Both the position numbers and the translations under genes were made by a program. A stretch of 64,000 nucleotides of DNA, taken from Roseateles asaccharophilus. GTDB lineage: Bacteria; Pseudomonadota; Gammaproteobacteria; Burkholderiales; Burkholderiaceae_C. Below the pieces are notes generated by a model. That model did not search any database, was not told the DNA's origin, and saw only the letters and a list, made by a program, of their open reading frames with translations. Positions 56,524 to 64,000 of the stretch are shown in pieces; position 1 is the stretch's first letter, and each line of letters opens with the position of its first letter. The stretch spans positions 372,001-436,000 of the forward strand of contig NZ_SNXE01000001.1 of assembly GCF_004362405.1 (NCBI RefSeq), written 5' to 3'.

Positions 56524-56920
56524 ATCTTCCCCCTGATAGCCATCTACCGCGGCTTGCGTGCCACTTCCGTGGGCAGGCGTCCAAGGACGCTGCGACGACG
56601 GGCTGACGGGTCACGCTTGGCCGGCAGTGGAGCACGGGGGTTTGGCCGCCGTCAACGCGATGTGCGCCTGGCCTCCCTATCGTTTTCCCTTGATTTCGAG
56701 CTAATCCGGCCTATTGAGCCCTGCGTGTACTACGGTTTGGGGACAAACAGAACTGCCGTGGAAACAGCAGGGCTGGCAAGACCCGCCCCTCGCCGCACCG
56801 TACGCTACAGACAAGCACATCTGAGGAATGCTGAGCTCCGACATGAAGCAAGCACCATGGTCCGAAGGACGAGCTGGCTTAGCATCGATGCACCCCCATC
56901 CTTCGGAGGCTCGTGCCGTG
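56524..56920. other. Intergenic region between the divergent TIG-operon and YciI-like genes
   Basis: About 400 bases without a gene that I can support. It must contain the promoter of the minus-strand TIG/Rhs operon and that of the YciI-like gene. It is lower in GC in the middle (for example TATCGTTTTCCCTTGATTTC at about 56688-56707) than coding DNA around it. Short frames on the plus strand start at 56828 but lead only into the YciI-like gene. No hairpin with a T-tract, operator palindrome or RNA gene was recognised. Confidence 0.5.
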
Positions 56921-57403
56921 ATGCGCTCCATTGCCACCCGAATCGCCGGCCCCGCGCTGGCCCTGACCCTGGCCTGCGGCGGCGCCCTGGGCCAGGCCCA
57001 GAACGGCGCCACCGCGCCCGCCTATGACGCCGCCCTGGCCCAGTCCAGCGGCGCGGACGACTACGGCATGCGCCGCTATGTGCTGGTAATCCTCAAGAGC
57101 TCACCCACACCCCTGCCCAGCGGGCCGTCGCGGGACGAGATGTTCAAGGGCCATTTCGCCAATATCAAGCGACTGGCCGCGGAGGGCAAGCTGGCCCTGG
57201 CCGGTCCGCTGGACGGGGCGGAGGGCCGGCGCGGCATCTTCGTGCTGGCGGTCAGCGATCTGGAAGAGGCCAAGCGCCTGGTCGCCACGGACCCCGTGGT
57301 GGCCCAGGGCGAAATGCTGGCCGAGTACCACCGCTTCTATGGCTCGGCCGCGCTGATGCAGGTCAACGAACTGCATCCGCGCCTGGCCCGGAAGAACTTC
57401 TGA
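56921..57403 (+). CDS. Secreted YciI-like (dimeric alpha/beta-barrel) protein
   Basis: A 160-residue protein with a signal peptide (IATRIAGPALALTLACGGALG) and a YciI-like domain of about 95 residues. MRRYVLVILKSSPTPLPSG is strand 1, MFKGHFANIKRLAAEGKLAL holds the conserved histidine, AGPLDGAEGRRGIFVLAVSD follows, and VVAQGEMLAEYHRFYGSAAL is the terminal part. YciI proteins may bind small phenolic ligands or act as isomerase-like enzymes; most are cytoplasmic, so export is notable. GGAGG lies 11 bases upstream of the ATG, or eight upstream of the adjacent GTG at 56918. It is convergent with putA. Confidence 0.78.
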   Translation: MRSIATRIAGPALALTLACGGALGQAQNGATAPAYDAALAQSSGADDYGMRRYVLVILKSSPTPLPSGPSRDEMFKGHFANIKRLAAEGKLALAGPLDGAEGRRGIFVLAVSDLEEAKRLVATDPVVAQGEMLAEYHRFYGSAALMQVNELHPRLARKNF

Positions 57404-57418
57404 ACCGCGCCGGGCGCC

Positions 57419-60400
57419 TCAGTGCCCGCCCGCCAGCAGGGCCGCGTTGCCGCCGGCGGCGGCGGTGTTGATGGTCAGCGTCTGCTCGGCGGCAAAGCGG
57501 TAGAGCTGGCGCGGATCGCGGGCCTCGGCGGCGGCGACCAGGGGCAGGATGGCGCCCGGGCGCTCGGCCAGCTGCTGGCGCAGGGCGCGCTGCAGCTCGG
57601 CGTCGCCCGCGCGGGCCAGCACCACGCCGGCCAGGCCGCTCGGGGCCAGCCAGCAACCCAGGCTGTCCTGGGCGCCAGCAAGGCGCAGCACGCCCAGGGG
57701 CAGCTCGGCCTGCAGGCGGCGGGCCAGGGCCTCGCCGGCGGCATCGGCCAGCAGGGCCACGCTATTGCCGGCCAGCAGGGGCGCGGCCAGGGCGGCGGCC
57801 AGATCGGCCTCGCCCGCGCCGGCGCCCAGCACCAGGAAGACGCCACGGGCATGGCGGCGCAGCTCATTGCTCTCGCCCGTGGGGCCGGGCAGGGCCAGCG
57901 GGGCCAGGTCTTGCTCGGCGGCGGCGGCCAGGGCCGCCACCAGGGCGGCGCTTTCGGCGCCCAGGCCGGCTGCCGCGCGGCGCAGGGCCGCGGCGCGCTG
58001 GGCCAGCGGGGTGGCGCTCCAGCCGGCCAGGCCCTGCTGCAGCTCGGCAAAGGCGGGCGCCACGGCCGGGGTGGTACCGCCGGTCGATGCGGCCAAGGGC
58101 GCGGCGGCGGCGGCCGCGGCCTGCACGGCGGCAAAGCGGCGCAGATAGCTGGGGCCGCCGGCCTTGGGGCCGGTGCCCGAGAGGCCTTCGCCGCCGAAGG
58201 GCTGCACGCCCACCACGGCGCCGATGATGTTGCGGTTCACATAGACATTGCCGATGCGTGCCTTCTCGGCCAGGCGCAGGGCGCGGCTGTCGATGCGGGT
58301 CTGGATGCCCAGGGTGAGGCCGTAGCCCAGGCCGTTGATGCGCTCGATCAGGCCATCGGCCTCGCCGCTCCAGCGCAGCACATGCAGCACCGGGCCGAAG
58401 ATCTCCTGGCCCAGGTCCTCGACCTTGGCGATCTCGAAGGCCACGGGGCGCACCAGGCGCGGCAGCGCATCGTGCACCGGGGCTTCGGCGATCAGGCGCG
58501 CCTCGCGCTTGAGGCGGTCCACATGGCGCTGGATGTTGTCGAAAGCCTCGTCGTCGATGACCGGGCCCACATCGGTGGCCAGCTCGGCGGGATGGCCCAC
58601 CCACAGCTCCTGCAGCGCGCCCTTGAGCATGGCGATCACGCCGCCGGCAATGCTCTCGTGCACGCACAGCAGGCGCAGGGCCGAGCAACGCTGGCCGGCC
58701 GAGCGGAAGGCGCTCTGCACCACCGCGTCCACCACCTGCTCGGGCAGGGCGGTGGAGTCCACCACCATGGCATTGATGCCGCCGGTTTCGGCGATCAGGG
58801 GCAGCAGGCCGTCGCCGGGCTTGGCGGCCAGGGTGCGGTTGATGATCTGGGCCACCTGGGTGGAGCCGGTGAAGCACACACCCGCGGTCTGGGCATGGGC
58901 CACCAAGCCGGCGCCCACGGTCTCGCCGGGGCCGTGCAGCAGGGCCAGGGCGTCTTGCGGCACGCCGGCCTCATGCAGCAGCTCCACCATCTTCAGCGCC
59001 ACATAGGGCGTCTGCTCGGCGGGCTTGGCGGCCACGGTATTGCCCACCACCAGGGCGGCCACCACCTGGCCGGCGAAGATGGCCAGGGGGAAGTTCCAGG
59101 GGCTGATGCAGACGAAGACGCCGCGGCCTTGCAGAGGCTCCCGCTCCAGCTCGGCCTGGTCGGCGTAGTAACGCAGGAAGTCCACCGCCTCGCGCACCTC
59201 GGCGATGCAGTCGCCCGCGGTCTTGTAGGCCTCCTGGACCAGCAGGCCGCAGAACTCGGGCAGGCGCGCGTCCAGCGCATCGGCGGCGCGGCGCAGGATG
59301 GCGGCGCGCTCGGCCACGGGGCGGGCGCTCCAGGCCGGGAAGCCGGCGGCCAGGCGGGCCATGGCGGCGTCCACATCGGCGGCAAAGGCCTCGGGCACGG
59401 GCTGCACGCGGGCCGCGGCGATGGCGGCCACGATGGGCGCACGCTCGTCCGGCGCGGTGAGGTCGGCGCCGCGGCTGTTGAGCCGCTCGCCCAGGATGTG
59501 CAGCGGCAGGGGCAGGGAGCCGCTGCTCTGCACCTGGCTCAGCGGCGAGGCCAGCAGCTCGTCCACCTTGACCTCGGCATCGGCCAGCTGGTGCACAAAG
59601 GAGCTGTTGGCGCCGTTCTCCAGCAGGCGGCGCACCAGATAGGCCAGCAGGTCGCGGTGTTCGCCCACCGGGGCGTAGACGCGGCAGGGAATGCTGGAGT
59701 CCTTCAAGACCTCGCGGTACACGCCCTCGCCCATGCCGTGCAGGCGCTGCATCTCGAACTTGGCCCCCGCCGCGCGCGCCATCTGCAGGATGGCGGCGAT
59801 GGTGCCGGCGTTGTGGCTGGCGAACTGCGGGTAGATCACATCGGCATGGCCGATGAGCGCCTGGGCACAGGCCAGATACGAGACATCGGTGTGCTGCTTG
59901 TGCGTGAACACCGGGTAAGCCGAGAGGCCCTGCTCCTGGGCGCGCTTGATCTCGCCGTCCCAGTAGGCGCCCTTGACCAGGCGCACCATGAACTTGAGCC
60001 CATGCTTGCGGGCGATGGCGGCCACCTCGTCCACCACCTGGCGGGCGCGGGTCTGGTAGGCCTGCACGGCCAGGCCGAAGCCGCGCCACTGCGGGTAATG
60101 CGTGGCGATGCGCGCGGCCAGGGTGTCCAGCACATCGAGCGAGAGCTCCAGGCGGTCCACCTCCTCGGCGTCGATGGTGAGGTTGATATTGGCCTGGGCC
60201 GCCAGCTCGATCAGCTGCCAGACGCGCGGCAGCAGCTCGGCGAACACGCGCTCGCGCTGCAGCACCTCGTAGCGCGAGAACAGGGCGCTGAGCTTGATGG
60301 AGATGCCGTCGGCACCCTCGGGCGACTCGGCCTTGCGGCCCGCCGCGATGGCCTTGATGGCGCCCACATAGGCCGCCTGGTAGCGCTCGGCATCGTGCTC

Positions 60401-61000
60401 GGTACGGGCGCCTTCGCCCAGCATGTCGTAGGAAAAGCGCAGCTGAGCCTGGGCCTTGCGCGCCGCATCGGCCTCGCCCATGGCCTCCTGGATGCTGCGG
60501 CCCAGCACGAACTGGCGGCCCAGCAGCTGGATAGCGCGCACCGTGGCGGCCACCACCGTCTGGGCGCCCAGGCGCTTGAACAGGCCGCCCTCGCTCTCGG
60601 CCTCGGGCAGGAACTTCTTGGACAGGCCGATGGCGCTGGCCGCCAGACCGGCCAACAGCTTGTGCGGGCCCTCCGAGCTGGCGTCGAAATCGGCCTTGCC
60701 CAGCTGGTCGGCCGTCAGCGCGATGGCGGTTTCCACATCCGGCACCCGCAGCAGGGCCTCGGCCAGGCGCATCAGGGCCAGGCCCTCGGCGCTGGTGATG
60801 GGGTACTCGCGCAGCAGGGATTCCATGGCCCAGAAGGGCGCCGGGTTGGCACGCACCTGCTCCACCCAGGGCGCGGCCGTGGCCAGCACCGCCGGCCAGT
60901 CCAGCCGCACGCTGGCCGCCAGGGCTTGCACCAGGGGAATCTCATCCCGGTAGGGATTGGGCAGACGGGGCGACTCCGGGGGCAGGGCAAAAGCGCTCAT
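57419..61000 (-). CDS. putA: Bifunctional proline dehydrogenase/L-glutamate-5-semialdehyde dehydrogenase
   Basis: Oxidises proline to glutamate in two steps, using FAD and then NAD. It has 1193 residues and no N-terminal ribbon-helix-helix, so it is not the self-regulating trifunctional form. Proline dehydrogenase domain about residues 150-450: [71 protein letters not shown]. Aldehyde dehydrogenase domain about 520-990: [32 protein letters not shown] with the general-base glutamate, and [14 protein letters not shown] with the catalytic cysteine. A degenerate second dehydrogenase-like domain fills the C terminus. GAGG six bases before the ATG at 61000 fixes the start. Confidence 0.96.
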   Translation of the reverse strand: MSAFALPPESPRLPNPYRDEIPLVQALAASVRLDWPAVLATAAPWVEQVRANPAPFWAMESLLREYPITSAEGLALMRLAEALLRVPDVETAIALTADQLGKADFDASSEGPHKLLAGLAASAIGLSKKFLPEAESEGGLFKRLGAQTVVAATVRAIQLLGRQFVLGRSIQEAMGEADAARKAQAQLRFSYDMLGEGARTEHDAERYQAAYVGAIKAIAAGRKAESPEGADGISIKLSALFSRYEVLQRERVFAELLPRVWQLIELAAQANINLTIDAEEVDRLELSLDVLDTLAARIATHYPQWRGFGLAVQAYQTRARQVVDEVAAIARKHGLKFMVRLVKGAYWDGEIKRAQEQGLSAYPVFTHKQHTDVSYLACAQALIGHADVIYPQFASHNAGTIAAILQMARAAGAKFEMQRLHGMGEGVYREVLKDSSIPCRVYAPVGEHRDLLAYLVRRLLENGANSSFVHQLADAEVKVDELLASPLSQVQSSGSLPLPLHILGERLNSRGADLTAPDERAPIVAAIAAARVQPVPEAFAADVDAAMARLAAGFPAWSARPVAERAAILRRAADALDARLPEFCGLLVQEAYKTAGDCIAEVREAVDFLRYYADQAELEREPLQGRGVFVCISPWNFPLAIFAGQVVAALVVGNTVAAKPAEQTPYVALKMVELLHEAGVPQDALALLHGPGETVGAGLVAHAQTAGVCFTGSTQVAQIINRTLAAKPGDGLLPLIAETGGINAMVVDSTALPEQVVDAVVQSAFRSAGQRCSALRLLCVHESIAGGVIAMLKGALQELWVGHPAELATDVGPVIDDEAFDNIQRHVDRLKREARLIAEAPVHDALPRLVRPVAFEIAKVEDLGQEIFGPVLHVLRWSGEADGLIERINGLGYGLTLGIQTRIDSRALRLAEKARIGNVYVNRNIIGAVVGVQPFGGEGLSGTGPKAGGPSYLRRFAAVQAAAAAAAPLAASTGGTTPAVAPAFAELQQGLAGWSATPLAQRAAALRRAAAGLGAESAALVAALAAAAEQDLAPLALPGPTGESNELRRHARGVFLVLGAGAGEADLAAALAAPLLAGNSVALLADAAGEALARRLQAELPLGVLRLAGAQDSLGCWLAPSGLAGVVLARAGDAELQRALRQQLAERPGAILPLVAAAEARDPRQLYRFAAEQTLTINTAAAGGNAALLAGGH

Positions 61001-61034
61001 GGCGGACCTCTCATTAGTGACTGTCGGAACTTTA

Positions 61035-61061
61035 TTGATCATCAATCTGAATTAAATTCAG
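61035..61061 (+). promoter_or_regulatory. Twin palindromes in the putA / Lrp-family regulator intergenic region
   Basis: TTGAT-C-ATCAA at 61035-61045 and CTGAATT-A-AATTCAG at 61047-61061 are perfect inverted repeats with single-base centres 14 bases apart. They lie in a 91-base AT-rich gap between divergent putA and the Lrp/AsnC gene. Lrp-family octamers bind arrays of short palindromes, so these are probable regulator sites controlling both genes in response to proline. The interpretation is inference from position and symmetry. Confidence 0.65.
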
Positions 61062-61091
61062 AACATTGACGCTTCCTCAGAGAAAAATCCT

Positions 61092-61556
61092 GTGACCGAA
61101 GAACTCGACAAGATCGACGCCCGCATCCTGCGCGTGCTGCAGGCGGACGGTCGCATCTCCAACCTCAAACTCGCCGAGGCGGTGCACCTCTCACCCACGG
61201 CGGTGCTGGAGCGCGTCAAGCGCCTCACCCGCGAGGGCTACATCCTGGGCTACGAGGCCCGGCTCAACCCGGCCAAGCTGGGGGCCTCGATGCTGGTCTT
61301 CATCGAGATCCTGCTGGACCGCACGGTGCACGATGTGATGGACAACTTCAAGGCCGCCGTGCAAGCCCGACCCGAGATCCTGGAATGCCATCTGGTGGCC
61401 GGCGGCTTTGACTACCTGCTCAAGACCCGGGTGGCCGATATGGGCCATTACCGCGAGTTCATCGGCAGCGTGATCTGGACCCTGCCCGGCGTGCGGGAGA
61501 CCCGCACCTATGCGGTGATGGAAGAGGTGAAGCACACGACGGCACTGCCGATCTGA
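61092..61556 (+). CDS. Lrp/AsnC-family transcriptional regulator, probable PutR
   Basis: A 154-residue regulator. N-terminal helix-turn-helix: DKIDARILRVLQADGRISN, LAEAVHLSPTAVLERVKRL. C-terminal RAM ligand-binding domain: YILGYEARLNPAKLGASMLV, ECHLVAGGFDYLLKTRVADM. The start is GTG at 61092 (first residues MTEELDKIDAR). Divergent orientation to putA is the standard arrangement for a proline-responsive activator (PutR). Proline as effector is inferred. Confidence 0.9.
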   Translation: MTEELDKIDARILRVLQADGRISNLKLAEAVHLSPTAVLERVKRLTREGYILGYEARLNPAKLGASMLVFIEILLDRTVHDVMDNFKAAVQARPEILECHLVAGGFDYLLKTRVADMGHYREFIGSVIWTLPGVRETRTYAVMEEVKHTTALPI

Positions 61557-61750
61557 GGCCTCCTGTCCAGGGCGGGCGGAATTTCAAGCCTCAGCGCCGC
61601 CCTCCCCCTTCGGCGGGAGCGGGTTCCCCCCTCCCCCACCGCCCCACCCTCCGTGTGATGGGAAGCCAGAGGCCGGGCGACCACACTGGATAGCACAGGG
61701 CCTGCAGCCCCTCCCCGGCCGCAGAAGCCCACCGTCCAGGAGTCCGCATC

Positions 61751-61984
61751 ATGTTGTTCCAGTTCTGCAGCCGCCGGCACCACGCTTCGCAAGCCCCGCA
61801 AGCCGCCCCGCGTGACGGCACACGCCCGGCTGCGGCCAGCAGCATCCCGGCACAGGACCCGGCCGCGGGCTGCGGCTGGTATGAGTCCAGCTATGAGCTG
61901 AACCGCGGCCTGGAGATCAGCGAAGCCCTGGATGAGCCGGCCCTGGGGCTGTGGTTCCCGCAGGCGACGGCGCGGCTTCACTGA
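61751..61984 (+). CDS. Small hypothetical protein, 77 residues
   Basis: The frame starts at ATG 61751 after CAGGAG eight bases upstream. The N-terminal half is basic and low in complexity (CSRRHHASQAPQAAPRDG). The C-terminal half is acidic and better defined: AAGCGWYESSYELNRGLEIS, a pattern I associate with short proteins of Burkholderiales of unknown role. It overlaps the convergent PAP2 gene by 68 bases, which lowers confidence in one or other 3' end. The 194 bases before it carry no other gene; the GC-rich inverted repeat near 61600-61620 lacks a T-tract. Confidence 0.55.
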   Translation: MLFQFCSRRHHASQAPQAAPRDGTRPAAASSIPAQDPAAGCGWYESSYELNRGLEISEALDEPALGLWFPQATARLH

Positions 61985-62684
61985 AGCGCAGGGCGGAGCG
62001 TGCCGCCGCCGGTGTGCGGCGGTGCAGATCGCGCCGGGTGTAGAGCTGGTCCCGCCCCGAGAGCTGGCGCGAGAGCTCCATCATCAGCTCATGGCTGCGG
62101 GAGCGCGGTGCCGCAAGCGGCAGCAGCAGCAGGCCCGCCGCCAAGCCCGCCGCCAGCCAGCGGGGCTGCAAGGCCCGCAGCTCAGACGTCCCGGTCAGGG
62201 CCCAGGCGCTGGCCAGGCCCCCCAGGGCAAAGCCGGCGGCCACCTCGGAATGCGAGTGCGCCCCCACCTCAATGCGCGACCAGGCCACCAGGGCCGCCAC
62301 CATATAGCCCGCCAGCAGGGCCAGCTTGCGGCGCAGACCCCGGGGGTCGGGGCGGCCACCCGCCGCCAGGCTGACCCAGGCGAGCAGGGGCAGGCATAGC
62401 GCGGCGCACAGGGCATGGCCCGAGATGCCGGTGAAGTCCCAGCGCGCCGAGCCCAGGCCCCAGCCCATGAAGGCCAGCTTGCTGCCGGCGGTCAGGGTGG
62501 CCGCCAGGGCGGCGGCAGCGGCCCAGCGCAGCACCAGGCGCGTCTGCGCCGCCGACTTCCACAGCCACAGCGAGGCCGCCGCCGCCAGGGGCAGCAGGAT
62601 CTGCATCTCACCCAGACGGGTGAGCAGCAGCCAGGCACGGGCCGCGTCGGGGTGGAACAGGGTGTCGGACAGCATGGGGGCCAT
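61917..62684 (-). CDS. PAP2-family membrane phosphatase
   Basis: About 255 residues with six predicted helices. The phosphatase pattern is KLAFMGWGLGSARWDFTGIS with the following GHALCAALCLP (Lys and Ser-Gly-His), then AWSRIEVGAHSHSEVAAGFA (Arg and the catalytic His). It would dephosphorylate lipid phosphates such as undecaprenyl or phosphatidyl phosphates, facing the periplasm. The ATG at 62684 is used; another lies three codons later. The C-terminal 40 residues after LSRQLSGRD are low-complexity and overlap the convergent small gene. Confidence 0.8.
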   Translation of the reverse strand: MAPMLSDTLFHPDAARAWLLLTRLGEMQILLPLAAAASLWLWKSAAQTRLVLRWAAAAALAATLTAGSKLAFMGWGLGSARWDFTGISGHALCAALCLPLLAWVSLAAGGRPDPRGLRRKLALLAGYMVAALVAWSRIEVGAHSHSEVAAGFALGGLASAWALTGTSELRALQPRWLAAGLAAGLLLLPLAAPRSRSHELMMELSRQLSGRDQLYTRRDLHRRTPAAARSALRFSEAAPSPAGTTAPGPAHPGLR

Positions 62685-62753
62685 GCTAGCCGCTGCGGCG
62701 GCAGGGCTTGGTGACAGCCGGCAGCCGCAGCGGGCGCTGAGCCCGCGGCGGGC

Positions 62754-64000
62754 TCAGGCCAGCTGCAGATGCCGGACCCGGGCGACGCGCGGCTCGGTGG
62801 GCGGCGTGGCCAGCCCAAAGTCCTCGGCCGGCATGGGGCGGCCATAGAGCCAGCCCTGGGCCCAGTCGCAGCCCTCGCGCTGGAGCCAGGCGGCTTGTTC
62901 GGCGGTTTCCACGCCCTCGGCCAGCACGTCCATGCCCAGGCTGTGCGCCAGCACGATCACGGTGCGGGCGATGGCCGAGGCATTGCTGTCGCTGCCCAGC
63001 TCGGTGACGAAGCTGCGGTCCACCTTGAGCGTCTGCACCGGCATGCGCTTGAGGTAGGACAGCGAGGAATAGCCGGTGCCGAAGTCGTCGATGGCGATGC
63101 GCACACCGCGGGCCGTGATCTGGGTCAGCAGCTCGATGGTCTGCTCGGCGTCCTCCAGCACCAGGCTTTCGGTCACCTCCAGCTCCAGGGCCTGGGGCGG
63201 GCAGCCGGTGTCGGCCAGGATGGCATCCAGGCTCTGCACGAAGTCCCCCTGGCGCAGCTGGCGCGCCGAGACATTGACGGCCACCTGCTGGGGCTTGCCG
63301 TCCAGGCCCTGCCAGCGGGCGGCCTGGGCGCAGGCCTGCTCCAGCACCCAGCGGCCAATGGGAATGATGAGCCCGGTCTCCTCCGCCAGGGGAATGAACT
63401 CCGCCGGCGAGATGGGGCCACGCGTGGGGTGGCGCCAGCGCAGCAAGGCCTCGGCGCCGATCAGCGCGCCATCGGATAGGCGCACCTGGGGCTGGTACTC
63501 CAGGCGGAACTGCGCCGCCTCATTGGCCTGGCGCATGGCGTGGGTGAGCTCGAAGCGCTGCTGCACCGCCTGGGTCAGCTCGGGACGGTAGGCCTGCACC
63601 GAGTTGCGGGCATGCACCTTGGCGCGGCACATGGCGGCCTCGGCATTGCGCAGCAGCTCGTCCACATCCTGGCCGTCGGCCGGATAGATGGCCAGACCGA
63701 TGCTGGCGCCCAGATTGAAACGATGTGAGCCCACCATGATGGGCTCGTCCATGGCCTGGATCAGGCGATCACCCAGACGCATGGAGGTTTCCTCGTCCAC
63801 CAGGCCGGAGAGCATGACCACGAATTCGTCCGCGCCGACCCGGGCCACCGAGTCGCTGGCCCGCACCACGCCCAGAAAGCGCGACGCCGCCTCCTTGAGC
63901 ACCGCGTCGCCGGCGCCATGGCCGACGATGTCGTTCACATCGCGGAAGCCGTCCAGATCGATGTAGAGCACGGCCACCCGGGTCTGGTCACGCTGGGCAT
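62754..64000 (-). CDS. GGDEF-EAL domain protein, C-terminal part (5' end outside window)
   Basis: The frame is open at the right edge. About 415 residues are present: a GGDEF domain starting near [17 protein letters not shown], with [11 protein letters not shown] in place of GGDEF, then an EAL domain with [43 protein letters not shown] and [15 protein letters not shown]. The EAL residues look intact, so phosphodiesterase activity is likely; GADEF may be a weak cyclase or a GTP sensor. N-terminal sensor domains, if any, are not visible. Confidence 0.92.
   Translation of the reverse strand, partial: AQRDQTRVAVLYIDLDGFRDVNDIVGHGAGDAVLKEAASRFLGVVRASDSVARVGADEFVVMLSGLVDEETSMRLGDRLIQAMDEPIMVGSHRFNLGASIGLAIYPADGQDVDELLRNAEAAMCRAKVHARNSVQAYRPELTQAVQQRFELTHAMRQANEAAQFRLEYQPQVRLSDGALIGAEALLRWRHPTRGPISPAEFIPLAEETGLIIPIGRWVLEQACAQAARWQGLDGKPQQVAVNVSARQLRQGDFVQSLDAILADTGCPPQALELEVTESLVLEDAEQTIELLTQITARGVRIAIDDFGTGYSSLSYLKRMPVQTLKVDRSFVTELGSDSNASAIARTVIVLAHSLGMDVLAEGVETAEQAAWLQREGCDWAQGWLYGRPMPAEDFGLATPPTEPRVARVRHLQLA

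Noticed and set aside
57422-61069. A 1215-codon plus-strand open frame opposite putA
   Set aside because: Every catalytic motif of PutA is on the minus strand. The plus-strand product is His/Gln/Gly-rich noise caused by high GC.
61590-61640. GC-rich inverted repeat after the Lrp-family gene, considered as an intrinsic terminator
   Set aside because: The loop is long, the arms are short and no run of T follows.

Overview
The window is about 70% GC with short intergenic gaps. It carries gene sets typical of a betaproteobacterium of the order Burkholderiales: recG next to oxyR, panBC, ubiA and ubiC, prfC, exeA/gspB, and putA with an Lrp-type regulator. The protein flavour fits the Roseateles/Pelomonas/Paucibacter side of the order; that placement is inference. 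It looks chromosomal. I saw no rRNA, tRNA, CRISPR array, insertion sequence or replication origin.

Layout. 1-2729: end of recG, an FKBP lipoprotein, and pantothenate genes panB-panC. 2884-9105: an oxidative-stress block with oxyR, a periplasmic solute-binding protein, katG behind a palindromic OxyR-type operator, a strong hairpin and a 35-residue micro-ORF, a ferric-reductase-like flavoprotein, and dps. 9110-14649: a TolC/HlyD/ABC-2/ABC-2 export operon without an ATPase gene, running into ppk2. 14686-18299: a plastic stretch with a GNAT acetyltransferase, an alpha/beta hydrolase, a fossil of a ppk2 3' end, a truncated P-loop kinase fused in frame to a secreted protein, and a 52-residue membrane protein. 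18428-21562: prfC, a SHOCT-PspC protein and ubiA.

21516-26306: a zinc-uptake cluster of Azt type (permease, binding protein, outer-membrane barrel with a polyhistidine loop, AztD-like chaperone lipoprotein), divergent from a Fur/Zur-family repressor across a palindromic operator. Again no ATPase gene is present. 26410-35680: c-di-GMP signalling, made up of a REC-DUF3369-GGDEF-EAL regulator, a type-1 solute-binding lipoprotein and a sensor kinase in one operon, then a serine hydrolase and two overlapping membrane diguanylate cyclases. 35720-40522: histidine phosphatase, ubiC, proC, gspB-exeA, and a DUF3297 protein. 40752-44273: secreted or membrane proteins of unclear role.

44409-56523 is the most unusual region. 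It is a minus-strand set of three secreted proteins: a 997-residue TIG-repeat protein starting with one Rhs YD pair, a glycine-rich protein, and a 2313-residue Rhs protein. The last has a variable C-terminal tip of about 150 residues, followed by an overlapping low-GC gene that looks like a cognate immunity gene. 56921-64000: a YciI-like protein, putA divergent from an Lrp/AsnC regulator across two palindromes, a small conserved-looking protein, a PAP2 phosphatase, and the 3' part of a GGDEF-EAL gene that runs off the window.

On this GC-rich DNA nearly every gene has long antisense open frames; those were treated as shadows.
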